Made by a program: the position numbers and the translations under genes | Part shown: positions 1-8,748 of the stretch, one piece after another | Layout of the letters: every line of letters begins with the position of its first letter | Position numbering within the stretch: position 1 is the stretch's first letter | The notes under the pieces: model-generated | The model's database searches: none | Told to the model about the DNA's origin: nothing | Seen by the model: only the letters and a program-made list of their open reading frames with translations | From: Saccharopolyspora rhizosphaerae | GTDB lineage: Bacteria > Actinomycetota > Actinomycetes > Mycobacteriales > Pseudonocardiaceae | Reading direction: 5' to 3' | Length of the DNA: 64,000 nucleotides | NCBI RefSeq assembly: GCF_003931915.1 | Contig: NZ_RSAA01000007.1 | Coordinates: 372,001 to 436,000 of the forward strand

Positions 1-169
1 ACACCTTCTGCCCGGCGTCGCCGGTCCTGAAGTACACCCGCTGCGCCGGGGCGAGGCTCGCGGCGACCGCCCGGGTCGTTGACCACGGCGGTCGCCGTGG
101 GCTCCGGGGCCGGGGTGAGGTCGGTGATCAGTGTGGCGATCTCGCCACCACCTCGCACGGTGAGGGTCC
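1..169 (-). other. Window edge; possible partial ORF on the minus strand
   Basis: Downstream of the methyltransferase, a GTG at 158 has a GAGGA about 8 nt upstream and an open frame to the window edge (about 52 codons). Its first half reads like ordinary protein, but from about position 85 another frame (reading SLAPAQRVYFRTGDAGQKV) looks more natural. So this may be a partial co-directional gene with a frameshift, or no gene. I do not recognise the product. Confidence 0.2.
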
Positions 170-979
170 TCAGACCTTGCGTCCGACGCACCCGTAGACG
201 ATGGACTCCTCGGGGCGCTCGCCGACGTCCTCGGGCGAATCGGGGTGCCACTCGGGGACGTAGACCACGCCGGGCTCGACGAGCTCGAAGTCGGAGACGA
301 GTTCGGCGACCTGGGCGCGGGTGCGCAAGGTGACCGGGTTGGTGCTGTTCTCGTAGAGCTTGACCAGTCCCTCCACGCCTTCCGGGAAGTCCTCACCGGT
401 GACGTGCGAGAAGCCCAGGTAGCTGCCCGGGGCGAGCTTGTCGTAGTACTGGCGGACAACCTCGCTCGGCTGCGCGCTGTCCGGCACGAAGTGCACCAGC
501 GCCACCATCATCACCGCGACCGGCTGCGAGAAGTCCAGCATGCGCTGGGTTTCCGGCGCCTCCAGCACGTCGGGGACGTCGAGCAGGTCGGCTTGCACGA
601 TCGTGGCGTTCTCGACGCCCTCCAGGATCGAGCGGCTGTGCGCGACGGCGACCGGCTCGTTGTCGACGTAGACCACGCGGGCGTCCGGGTCGACGGCGTG
701 CGCGATCTCGTGCACGTTGCCCGCGGTCGGGATCCCCGAACCGATGTCGAGGAACTGCCGCACGCCCTGGTCCAGGCAGTAGCGCACCGCGCGCCGCAGG
801 AACGCGCGGTTGTTGAGCGCGACCTCCTTGACGTTGGGCACCACTTCGAGGACCTTCTTGCCGAGTTCGCGGTCCGCCGCGAAGTTGTGCGCGCCGCCTA
901 AGTAGAAGTCGTAGCAACGCGCGGCGCTGGGCTTGTCCAGGTCGACGCCCTCCGCCAGCCAATCGGGTCGCTGCTCCAT
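170..979 (-). CDS. SAM-dependent methyltransferase, DUF574 (Methyltransf_19) family
   Basis: A 269-aa protein of the actinobacteria-specific DUF574 methyltransferase family. The N-terminal signature RPDWLAEGVDLDKPSAARCYDFYLGG-HNF, the SAM-binding FLDIGSGIPT and the acidic loop VYVDNEP are all visible; C-terminal VYGCVGRKV is typical. An AGGAGG sits about 9 nt before the ATG at 979, so I prefer this start to the in-frame GTG at 997. The substrate of this family is not known in general; members are numerous in Streptomyces and Saccharopolyspora-type genomes and often sit next to helix-turn-helix regulators. It is monocistronic here unless the edge ORF is real. Confidence 0.9.
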   Translation of the reverse strand: MEQRPDWLAEGVDLDKPSAARCYDFYLGGAHNFAADRELGKKVLEVVPNVKEVALNNRAFLRRAVRYCLDQGVRQFLDIGSGIPTAGNVHEIAHAVDPDARVVYVDNEPVAVAHSRSILEGVENATIVQADLLDVPDVLEAPETQRMLDFSQPVAVMMVALVHFVPDSAQPSEVVRQYYDKLAPGSYLGFSHVTGEDFPEGVEGLVKLYENSTNPVTLRTRAQVAELVSDFELVEPGVVYVPEWHPDSPEDVGERPEESIVYGCVGRKV

Positions 980-1155
980 GAATTCAGCCTCCTGCACGTC
1001 GTCGTGACACCCGAAGCGGTGATCAACTGGGTCATCGTACTGTTACGGCCCGCGTCCGGTCATGCACCCTGCGTGGAGGTACGTGGCGACCTCCCACCTG
1101 CCCGTTCTCCAGGTTTTTCGCCGCTGTGGTCGGTTTTTTCGAACCACTTCGGCTC

Positions 1156-3204
1156 CTAGCGACGACCGCCGACGAGCTCCGCGACCTCCATCGCCGAGAC
1201 CCGTTCGCCCACGTGCGGTCCCTGAACCAGGCGCACACCGATCTCCCCCAACCGGTCGGCCTGCTCGGCGGTCGTCACACCGGTGGCCAGCACCGGCAGG
1301 TCCATCAGCCGCGCGGCACCGACGGCGCTGCGCACCAGGTACTCGCTGAGCGGTTCCGGCCCGTCGGGGTCGGCCAGGCCGTCGATGTGCGGCCCGTCGA
1401 TGAGCACGCCCGCCAGCGGCATCTCCTGGAGCCGGTCGACGCGCGTGTGGTCGGAGCCGAACTCGCGCACGAACAACCGGATCCCCATCTCGGCGAAGAT
1501 CTCAACGGTGTCCACCGGATCACCCTGGTGGTCGAACAGCGCGGGCTCGGGCAGGCACAGCACCAGTGATTCGGCGGGCAAACCGGTCTTCTCCAGCGCG
1601 GTGCGCACGCCGCGGACGAGCTCGGGATCGCGGCAGTGGCGGGCGGAGAGCGACACCGCCAGCAGCGGCGCGTGCTCGGCGAGGTCGCGCACCCAGCGCG
1701 CGGCGTGGTGGCCGGCCTGCTCCAGCGTCCAGCCGCCGACCCGGGTGATCAGCCCGGTCTCCTCGGCGAGCCCGAGGAAGCGGTTCGCGCCGAGCTCGCC
1801 GAACTCGTCGTGGTCCCAGCGCACGTCAGCCATCACCGCGATGACCTCGCCGGTCTCCACGTCGGCGACCGGCTCGTACTCGACGAACAGCTCGTGCTTC
1901 TCCAGCGCGGCGGGAAGCGCGGCCGAGAGCCGGAAGTTCTCGTGCGCCACCGCGTTGCGCTCGGCGTCGAAGAGCACCCACAGCGCACGGCCGTCGCGCT
2001 TGGCGCGGAACAGCGTGATGTCGGCGTCGCGCAGCAGCGAACCGGTGTCGGTGCCGACCACTTCGCGCTCGACGATGCCGACGCTGGCCGAAGCGGTCAG
2101 CTCGTGCGGGCCGATCCACATCGGTTTCGTCAGCTCGCGCAGCATCTGCTCGACCAGGTCGATCACGTGCGCCGCGTCGTAGGAGTCGGGGATGACCACG
2201 GCGAACTCGTCACCGCCGGTGCGCGCCACCACGGCGCTCTCGGCCGCGGCCAGCGCCTGCATCCGCCGGGCGACCTCGCGCAGCATCCGGTCGCCGATGC
2301 CGTGCCCGAGGCTGTCGTTGACGGCTTTGAACCCGTCCAGGTCGAACAGGCACAGCCCCACCCTGCGCCCGGGGTAGACGGAGGTGAGGGCGGCGTCGAG
2401 GCAGGACTCCAGCTGCGCTCGGTTGGCCAGCCCGGTCAGCGGGTCCTGCACGGATTGCCGGCGGAACTGCTCCTGGAGCATGTGCCGGTCGGTGATGTCC
2501 TCGTAGAACAGCAGCAGGTGGTCGGGGCGCCCCAGGTCGTCGCGGACCAGCGAGCCCGTCAGCCGGGTCCACACCTGGGTGCCGTCGGCGGCGGTGCAGC
2601 GGGAGTCGAGGCTGAGCCCCTCGTCGTCGCCCTCGGCGAGACCGGCGAGGGCGCCGGCGAGCTCCGGGCGCCACCGGTCGTCGGCCAGCTCCAGCACCGA
2701 GGACCCGACGAGGGCGCCCTCGGAGAGGCGGAACATCCGGTGCAGCGCGGGGTTGCCCTCCTCGACCACGCCGGTGGTGCCGACCACGGCGATGCCCAGG
2801 GTCGGCGCGTGGAACAGTGCTTCCGACCGGGCTCGCTGAACGCGGGAGGACCGCTCGAGGGCGCCGCGGTGCAGCTCGTCGGCGAAGCCCGCGGCGAGGT
2901 GGCCGAGGGCGGTCACGATCCGGTCCGGAGGGACCTCCGGCAGCAACTCCGGCAGCTCGGCGGCCAGCAGCTTCAGCGTTCCGGCCAGCACGCCGGGGTT
3001 CTCGCGGTGCAGCCGCAGCAGGTCGACGCCCGCGTTCTTGGCCTCGCCCGCCCGGTCGGGGCAGGCGAGTTCGCCGAGCACGTGCTCCAGGCAGCCGTTG
3101 AGCAGGTCTTCGACGTCGCCCGGTCGCAGCGGTGTGGCGCTGCCGGGCGCGATCTCGCGCTTCCACCGCTGGATGAACTCGTGGCGACCTGTCGTGGTGA
3201 TCAC
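1156..3204 (-). CDS. PAS-GGDEF-EAL protein; diguanylate cyclase with degenerate EAL domain
   Basis: A 682-aa cyclic-di-GMP signalling protein: an N-terminal all-alpha region (about 1-160), a PAS domain (about 165-290, ending in the FYEDITDRH linker), a GGDEF domain (about 300-460) and an EAL-like domain (about 470-682). The GGDEF catalytic motif is intact (RTGGDEFAVV), so it can be a diguanylate cyclase; the RxxD inhibitory site is absent. The EAL domain is clearly degenerate: the EAL motif reads MAD, the DDFG metal loop reads REFG, and the NxS asparagine is S. It therefore probably binds rather than cleaves c-di-GMP. The GTG at 3204 with GGAG 8 nt upstream is preferred to the longer frame that starts at 3297 with an arginine-rich, non-conserved stretch. 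Confidence 0.9.
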   Translation of the reverse strand: MITTTGRHEFIQRWKREIAPGSATPLRPGDVEDLLNGCLEHVLGELACPDRAGEAKNAGVDLLRLHRENPGVLAGTLKLLAAELPELLPEVPPDRIVTALGHLAAGFADELHRGALERSSRVQRARSEALFHAPTLGIAVVGTTGVVEEGNPALHRMFRLSEGALVGSSVLELADDRWRPELAGALAGLAEGDDEGLSLDSRCTAADGTQVWTRLTGSLVRDDLGRPDHLLLFYEDITDRHMLQEQFRRQSVQDPLTGLANRAQLESCLDAALTSVYPGRRVGLCLFDLDGFKAVNDSLGHGIGDRMLREVARRMQALAAAESAVVARTGGDEFAVVIPDSYDAAHVIDLVEQMLRELTKPMWIGPHELTASASVGIVEREVVGTDTGSLLRDADITLFRAKRDGRALWVLFDAERNAVAHENFRLSAALPAALEKHELFVEYEPVADVETGEVIAVMADVRWDHDEFGELGANRFLGLAEETGLITRVGGWTLEQAGHHAARWVRDLAEHAPLLAVSLSARHCRDPELVRGVRTALEKTGLPAESLVLCLPEPALFDHQGDPVDTVEIFAEMGIRLFVREFGSDHTRVDRLQEMPLAGVLIDGPHIDGLADPDGPEPLSEYLVRSAVGAARLMDLPVLATGVTTAEQADRLGEIGVRLVQGPHVGERVSAMEVAELVGGRR

Positions 3205-3623
3205 GGTTCGGCTCCGTCGGCGCTCCGGTGTGGCGTTCGACGCACTCGCCCACCCTGTCTTCGACAACTTCGACACCGCGCGTGACCGGTGTTGCACGGG
3301 GAGTACCGGCGCGGTTGATCAATGCCTGATCCTACTGTCACGCACCGCGTTCGGTCACGCACTCAGCGCTGAAGAAATCGACCACGATCGTCCTCGCCGG
3401 CCGATCAGGACGTGAAGATGATCTTGATCAACCGGGTTCTCCGAGGTGGTGGCGGAGATCAGTTATGAGCATTGTCACCAGCCCGCATCGCGGGATCGCG
3501 GGTAAGGCCTCCCTAAGCTGGTGGGGATTCCGCGCACGGTCCAGGCCCGGTCCACACCGGGCCCGCTGCCGCGCGGCTTCGCAGTCGAGCGCGCCGAGCC
3601 CGGCGCACCCAGGAGGAGAGTGC
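3205..3623. other. Divergent promoter region
   Basis: About 420 bp between two divergent genes (GGDEF protein and fprA). No gene is supported. It must carry the promoters of both; I see no well formed palindrome or terminator. Open frames crossing it are shadows or 5' extensions. Confidence 0.6.
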
Positions 3624-4973
3624 ATGACCCGCCCGTTGCGAGTCGCGATCGTCGGGGCCGGCCCGGCCGGCGTTTACGCCGCCGACATCCTGACCAAGTC
3701 CGAGACCCCGGTCGAGATCGACCTGCTGGACCGGATGCCGGCACCCTACGGGCTGATCCGCTACGGCGTGGCGCCCGACCACCCGCGCATCAAGGGCATC
3801 ATCAACGCGCTGCAGCGCGTGATGGAGAAGCCCGAGATCCGCTTCCTCGGCCACGTCGAGTACGGCGTGGACGTCAAGCTCGAAGACCTGCAGCGCTACT
3901 ACGACGCCGTGATCTTCTCGACGGGCGCCGACCAGGACCGCCCGCTGGACATCCCGGGCATCGACCTGCCGCACAGCTACGGCGCGGCCGAGTTCGTCTA
4001 CTGGTACGACGGCTACCCCGACGCGCCGCGCGACTGGACGCTGGACGGTGAGCAGGTCGCCGTCATCGGCGCGGGCAACGTCGCGCTGGACGTGGCGCGC
4101 GTGCTGGCCAAGCAGGCCGACGACCTGCTCAGCACCGAGATCCCGGACAACGTCCACCGGGGTCTGAAGGACTCCGAGGTCACCGACGTGCACCTGTTCG
4201 CGCGTCGTGGTCCGGCGCAGGCCAAGTTCACGCCGCTGGAGCTGCGCGAGCTCGATCACCAGGACGAGGTCGAGATCATCGTGCACCCGGAGGGCTTCGA
4301 GATGGACGAGGCCAGCGAGCAGGAAGCCACCACCAACAACCAGGTCAAGACCGTCGTCAAGACCTTGCAGGACTGGGCGCTGCGCGACCCGAAGCACAAC
4401 ACCAAGCGCCGGCTGCACCTGCACTTCCTGCGCGGACCCGCCGAGGTCATCGGCACCGACCGCGTGGAGGGCTTCAAGGTCGAGGTCATGGAGCTCACCG
4501 GTGACGGCAACGTCCGCGGCACCGGCGAGTACGAGACCTACCCGGTCCAGCAGGTCTACCGGGCGGTCGGCTACCTCAGCTCGCCGGTCGCCGACCTGCC
4601 CTTCGACACCAAGAAGGGCACCGTTCCCCACGACGGCGGCCGTGTCCTGGACCTCGACGGCAACCCGATCCCCGGCGTGTACACGACCGGCTGGATCAAG
4701 CGCGGGCCCGTCGGCCTGATCGGCCACACCAAGGGTGACGCCTTGGAGACCATCAACAACCTCCTCGAGGACCTGGACACGTTGCCCCAGGCCGAGGAGC
4801 CTGGTTCCGACAGCATCATCGAGGTGCTCGAGGAGCGCGGCATCGAGTACACGACCTGGGAAGGCTGGGCCCGCCTGGACCAGCACGAGAAGTCCCTCGG
4901 CGAGGCCCACGGCCGGGAGCGCGTCAAGGTCGTCCCCCGCGAGGAGATGGTCAAGATCTCCCGCGCGGAGTGA
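3624..4973 (+). CDS. fprA: Ferredoxin/adrenodoxin--NADP+ reductase, FprA type
   Basis: A 449-aa FAD flavoprotein that moves electrons between NADPH and ferredoxin, usually to serve P450s and other mono-oxygenases in actinobacteria. The FAD Rossmann motif is at residues 8-16 (IVGAGPAGV), followed by the family signature APYGLIRYGVAPDHP; the NADP motif VIGAGNVALDVAR lies near 150 and the C-terminal FAD segment GWIKRGPVGLIGHTK near 350. Length and order match mycobacterial FprA. The ATG at 3624 has a perfect AGGAGGAG 5-12 nt upstream, which rules out the longer frame from 3465. It is followed at once by a strong hairpin terminator, so it is transcribed alone. Confidence 0.96.
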   Translation: MTRPLRVAIVGAGPAGVYAADILTKSETPVEIDLLDRMPAPYGLIRYGVAPDHPRIKGIINALQRVMEKPEIRFLGHVEYGVDVKLEDLQRYYDAVIFSTGADQDRPLDIPGIDLPHSYGAAEFVYWYDGYPDAPRDWTLDGEQVAVIGAGNVALDVARVLAKQADDLLSTEIPDNVHRGLKDSEVTDVHLFARRGPAQAKFTPLELRELDHQDEVEIIVHPEGFEMDEASEQEATTNNQVKTVVKTLQDWALRDPKHNTKRRLHLHFLRGPAEVIGTDRVEGFKVEVMELTGDGNVRGTGEYETYPVQQVYRAVGYLSSPVADLPFDTKKGTVPHDGGRVLDLDGNPIPGVYTTGWIKRGPVGLIGHTKGDALETINNLLEDLDTLPQAEEPGSDSIIEVLEERGIEYTTWEGWARLDQHEKSLGEAHGRERVKVVPREEMVKISRAE

Positions 4974-4996
4974 CCACGACATCGCGATGAACGACG

Positions 4997-5030
4997 AACG
5001 CCCCTGCGCCCACCACAGCGCAGGGGCGTT
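4997..5030 (+). terminator. Intrinsic terminator after fprA
   Basis: A perfect 13-bp inverted repeat (arms 4997-5009 and 5018-5030) with an 8-nt loop, ending in GCGTTCTC, 23 nt past the fprA stop. Confidence 0.9.
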
Positions 5031-5094
5031 CTCGTCGGCGGTCCCCACCGGGCGACCCGCGGCCCCTCCGACCCGCAACACCCGAGGTGACGTG

Positions 5095-5601
5095 ATGGGC
5101 CTGTTCGACTTCTTCACCGGCACGAAGCGGCCCGCGGACGGTGTCGCGCCGCACCCCGCCGAAGCCGTTCGCGCCGCGCTGCTCAGCACGAACAGCCCGG
5201 ATCGGCCCTTCGTGGTCCGGGACGGTCACGCCGAGGGCGTCGACCTCGTCGCCGAGTGGAAGATCGCCGACGCGCACTGGTCCGGGTACTTCGGCACGAC
5301 CACGCGGACGAACCGGACGCTGATGCGCCTCGACGCGGCCGCGAACCAGGTGCGCGCCCTCGACGAGGAGTTCCAGGTCGTGCGCAGCGGTCGCACCTCT
5401 CGACCAGCTCTGGGGAAGCGCTACGGGCGCGGGCAGATCAACAAGAAGTCCTCCAGCGCGACGTTCTCCCGGGACGAGAACGGCAAGCTGGTCAAGCAGG
5501 AGGAGCGGACGTTCTCCTCGGCGGAGCTGAAAGGGCCGCTGCAGGACGTGGTCACCGGGCTCGGTTGGACCTGGCGGGGCGTGTTGTTCGGCTCGCTCTG
5601 A
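5095..5601 (+). CDS. Conserved-looking protein of unknown function (168 aa)
   Basis: I do not recognise a family. The protein begins MGLFDFFTG, is soluble with mixed charge, has no signal peptide or membrane segment, and ends in a tryptophan-containing GLGWTWRGVLFGSL. A lysine/serine-rich stretch (about 110-140) precedes a short E-rich segment. The ATG at 5095 has GAGG 9 nt upstream; codon use is typical of real genes here (GC-rich third positions). It lies between two terminators, so it is its own transcription unit. Confidence 0.75.
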   Translation: MGLFDFFTGTKRPADGVAPHPAEAVRAALLSTNSPDRPFVVRDGHAEGVDLVAEWKIADAHWSGYFGTTTRTNRTLMRLDAAANQVRALDEEFQVVRSGRTSRPALGKRYGRGQINKKSSSATFSRDENGKLVKQEERTFSSAELKGPLQDVVTGLGWTWRGVLFGSL

Positions 5602-5617
5602 GCTCCCGCTCCCGCGC

Positions 5618-5658
5618 GGGGTGCCCCGGTGGTCGACAGCCGACCACCGGGGCACCCC
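5618..5658. terminator. Bidirectional terminator between convergent genes
   Basis: A perfect 18-bp inverted repeat (5618-5635 and 5641-5658) with a 5-nt loop, located between the plus-strand unknown gene ending at 5601 and the minus-strand permease ending at 5777. It can serve both strands. Confidence 0.9.
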
Positions 5659-5776
5659 GTCCCTCCCGGCCCGGCGGGCGTCCTCGAGAGGGTGCTCGGG
5701 GAGCCTCGCGCCGGGCCGGGACCCGATCACCGCCGTCGAGGGGGTAGCAACAGGCGGTGACCGGTGGCCGGGTCGG

Positions 5777-7084
5777 TCAGGTCAGCACCTCCGCGGTGGG
5801 GGTTCGGGCGGCTCGGTGGCCGAAGAGGCCGCCTGCCGCGGTGATGAGCGCGAGGACGAGCAGCAGGGCCGCCGTCGACCAGGACTCCTGGCCGCTGGCG
5901 ATGAGCAGCGCGCTGGCGATCAGCGGGACGAAACCGCTGATCATGCCGCTGAGGTTGGACGAGATGGCCACGCCGCTGTAGCGCAGGTGCACCGGGAACA
6001 GGCTCGCCAGCAGGGAACCCGAGACCGCGTACGGGATCGACAGGCAGTTGATGCCGAGGGTCACCGCGATGATCACCAGCACCGGGTTGCGCGTGTCGAT
6101 CATCCAGAACACCGGGAACGCCATCGCCGCCGAGAGGACACCACCCCACAGGCAGACCTTGCCGGGGCTGAACCGGTCGGCGAGCCGGCCGCCGAAGATC
6201 AACGTGAGCACTTCGACCGCCGCCGCGACCAGTGTCGCGGCCAGCATCAACGACTTCGGCAGACCCAGCTGCCCGGAGCCGTAGCTGATCACGAAGGTGG
6301 TCAGCAGGTAGAACCCGCCGATGCCGATCAGCGACGCCGCGACGCCGATCAGCACCTGCCGCCACGCGGTGCGGAACAGCTCCACCGCGGGGACCGAAGC
6401 GCGGTCGTGCTCGGCCAGCACCTGCTCGAACACCGGGGACTCACCGACCCTGCGCCGCAGCCACAGCGCCACGCCCAGCAGCGGGAACGCCGCCAGGAAC
6501 GGCAGCCGCCAGCCCCACGAGTCGAACGACTCGTCGGGCAGCATCGCCACCAGGTAGAACCCGCCTGACGACAGCAGGGTGCCGACCGGGGAACCGATCT
6601 GCGGCAGCGCCGCGAAACGCCCGCGTTGCTCCGGAGGCGCGTGCTCCACGGCGAGGGTGACCGCCCCGCCCCACTCACCGCCGACCGCGACGCCCTGCAG
6701 CACGCGCAGCGCGGTCAGCAGCAGCGGTGCGGCCAGGCCGATCGTCACGAAGTCCGGCAGCAGACCGATGACGCCCGTGACGACGCTGATCAGGGTGACC
6801 GTGATGAGCAGGCAGCGCCTGCGCCCGATGCGGTCGCCGAGGTGGCCGAAGACCACCCCGCCGAGCGGCCTGGCCACGAAACCGACCGCGAACGAGGCGA
6901 AAGCGGCCAGCGTGGCCACCGCCGGGTCCTCGGTCGCGAAGTACAGCCGGTCGAACACGATCGACGCGGCGGTGCCGTAGAGGAAGTAGTCGTACCACTC
7001 CAGCGCGGTACCGACGAACGCGGCGAACGCGACCTTGCGCGCCTCTGCGGGTTCGATGCGAGCGGTGCTCGCTGTCTCGGTCAC
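5777..7084 (-). CDS. MFS permease of the metabolite:H+ symporter (MHS) family
   Basis: A 435-aa, 12-segment inner-membrane transporter. Near the N-terminus GTALEWYDYFLYG is the hallmark of the MHS family (shikimate, alpha-ketoglutarate, citrate, proline/betaine type carriers), followed by RPLGGVVFGHLGDRIGRR in loop 2-3. The substrate cannot be told from sequence. The start is the GTG at 7084 with GGGAGG about 6 nt upstream; the longer frame from 7186 overlaps the previous gene. It is the last gene of the urease-like operon, 22 bp after the amidohydrolase, so it probably imports the compound the operon degrades. Confidence 0.9.
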   Translation of the reverse strand: MTETASTARIEPAEARKVAFAAFVGTALEWYDYFLYGTAASIVFDRLYFATEDPAVATLAAFASFAVGFVARPLGGVVFGHLGDRIGRRRCLLITVTLISVVTGVIGLLPDFVTIGLAAPLLLTALRVLQGVAVGGEWGGAVTLAVEHAPPEQRGRFAALPQIGSPVGTLLSSGGFYLVAMLPDESFDSWGWRLPFLAAFPLLGVALWLRRRVGESPVFEQVLAEHDRASVPAVELFRTAWRQVLIGVAASLIGIGGFYLLTTFVISYGSGQLGLPKSLMLAATLVAAAVEVLTLIFGGRLADRFSPGKVCLWGGVLSAAMAFPVFWMIDTRNPVLVIIAVTLGINCLSIPYAVSGSLLASLFPVHLRYSGVAISSNLSGMISGFVPLIASALLIASGQESWSTAALLLVLALITAAGGLFGHRAARTPTAEVLT

Positions 7085-7106
7085 GGAGCCTCCCTGGTGT
7101 GCCGGA

Positions 7107-8735
7107 TCAGGTGGGAACCCCGGCGAACTCCTCCGCGCCGTGCACGGCGCGGCCGGCGACGAACGTGGCGCGCACGTCGATGTCACCGATCGCCGAGGTG
7201 GGGACGGTGGTCGGGTCGGCGTCGAGCAGCACGAGGTCGGCGACCATGCCTGCGGCGATGCGGCCGCGGTGGTCCTCCTGGCCCGCTGCCCACGCCGCGT
7301 GGGTGGTGTAGGCGCGCAAGGCTTCGGTGGCGTCGACCCGCTCGTCGGGGCTGAGCACCCGACCGGCCTTGGTGGTGCGGTCCACCATCGCGCGCATCCC
7401 CAGCAGCGGCGCGCCGTTGGACACGCACGGCCGGTCGGAACTGCCGGGCACCACCAGTCCGGCGTCGAGGAACGACTTGTGCCGGTACAGCCAGGGTTCC
7501 CGTTCCTCGCCGACCGCCTCGATCATGGTGTCGCCGATCTCGTGCAGGAACCGCGACTGCGGCACCGGGATGACGCCCAACGCGGCCATCCTGTCGAGCT
7601 GGTCGGGCCGCACCATGGCCGAGTGCTCGATGCGGTGGCGCGCGTGCGGTCGTGGCAGCTCCCGCTGCGCGGCCTCGAAGGCCTCCAGCGTCAGGTCGAT
7701 GGCGCGGTCGCCGATGGCGTGCGCGGCGATCCGCCACCCACCGCGGTGCGCGGTGAGGATCCGCTCGCGCAGCACGTCGGGGTCGTCGCCGAGCACGCCG
7801 CGCCCGCCGTGGCCGTGGAAGGGCTCAGTGACCGCGGCGGTGCGGCTGGACAGCGCGCCGTCGGTGAAGATCTTCATCGGCCCGATGCGCAGGAACTCGT
7901 CCCCGAAACCGCTGCGCAGTCCCAGGTCGAGGCCGAAGGAGTCCGGCCCGACCTGGTGCAGCACCTCGGTGGCGGGCATCAGCTCGACGCGCAGCGGCAG
8001 GTCGCCGCGCTGCCGGGCGAGCTGGTAGGCGGCGACCTCGGCCGGGCTGTGCCCGATCCAGCCCCCGCCGACGCCCGCTTCGGTGACGTGCGTGAGGCCT
8101 TCGGCCGCGTAGCGCTTCGCCGCGCGGGAGATGGCGGCGGCCAACTCCTCCACGGGGTAGGGCTTGACCAGCGCGTCGACCAGCTGCTGCGCCTGCTCGG
8201 CGAGCAGACCGGTCGGGGCACCGGCGTCGTCTCGCTCGACGACGCCGCCTTCGGGGACGCGGGCGGACCCGTCGAGAACGCCTGCCTTGTCGAGGATCGC
8301 GCTGCTGGCCACGCACATGTGCGCCGAGCGGTGCTTGAGCCACACCGGCCTGCCTCCGCCCGCCCGCTCGAGCTCCGCGAGTTCCGGGTGGCCGCCGATG
8401 ACGAAGTCGTCGTAACCGGAGCCGATCACCCAGCCGTCCGAGGGCAGTTTCGCCGCTTCTGCCGCGACCAGGTCGTAGAGCTCCTGGGAGCTCTGGCAGC
8501 GGGACAGGTCGAGCTCGGCCAGCGACAGCCCGTACCAGACCATGTGGTTGTGGGAGTCGGCGAAACCGGGCGTCACGACCGCGCCGCCACCGTCGACCAC
8601 CCGGCGCGCGGGCAGGTCGGCGATCTCCTCGTCCACCCCGACGACGCAGCCGCCGAGCACGCCGATCGCGTGCGCGGTGGGGTGGTCGGGGTTCATGGTC
8701 AGCGCGCGGACGTCGCGCAGCAGCAGGTCCAGCAC
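7107..8735 (-). CDS. Metal-dependent amidohydrolase, YtcJ-like family
   Basis: A 542-aa member of the amidohydrolase superfamily, YtcJ/exoenzyme-regulator-like branch. Metal-ligand motifs are in place: ADSHNHM (HxH, about residue 60), the IFTDGALSSRTA segment, HAIGDRAID, HRIEHSAMV, and SSDRP with the conserved Asp. It should hydrolyse an amide or related bond in a small molecule; the substrate is unknown. Starts at GTG 8735 behind a GGAAGG; it is 13 bp downstream of the urease-like alpha subunit and 22 bp upstream of the permease, so translation is likely coordinated. Its pairing with a urease-like enzyme suggests a two-step release of nitrogen from an imported compound. Confidence 0.88.
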   Translation of the reverse strand: MLDLLLRDVRALTMNPDHPTAHAIGVLGGCVVGVDEEIADLPARRVVDGGGAVVTPGFADSHNHMVWYGLSLAELDLSRCQSSQELYDLVAAEAAKLPSDGWVIGSGYDDFVIGGHPELAELERAGGGRPVWLKHRSAHMCVASSAILDKAGVLDGSARVPEGGVVERDDAGAPTGLLAEQAQQLVDALVKPYPVEELAAAISRAAKRYAAEGLTHVTEAGVGGGWIGHSPAEVAAYQLARQRGDLPLRVELMPATEVLHQVGPDSFGLDLGLRSGFGDEFLRIGPMKIFTDGALSSRTAAVTEPFHGHGGRGVLGDDPDVLRERILTAHRGGWRIAAHAIGDRAIDLTLEAFEAAQRELPRPHARHRIEHSAMVRPDQLDRMAALGVIPVPQSRFLHEIGDTMIEAVGEEREPWLYRHKSFLDAGLVVPGSSDRPCVSNGAPLLGMRAMVDRTTKAGRVLSPDERVDATEALRAYTTHAAWAAGQEDHRGRIAAGMVADLVLLDADPTTVPTSAIGDIDVRATFVAGRAVHGAEEFAGVPT

Positions 8736-8748
8736 TTCGTTCCCTTCC

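Noticed and set aside
1636-3285. A 549-codon plus-strand frame opposite the GGDEF gene
   Set aside because: Shadow of the GGDEF/EAL coding frame; no motifs.
3513-5189. A 558-codon minus-strand frame opposite fprA
   Set aside because: Antisense of fprA with no recognisable family; fprA itself has clear motifs and a perfect RBS.
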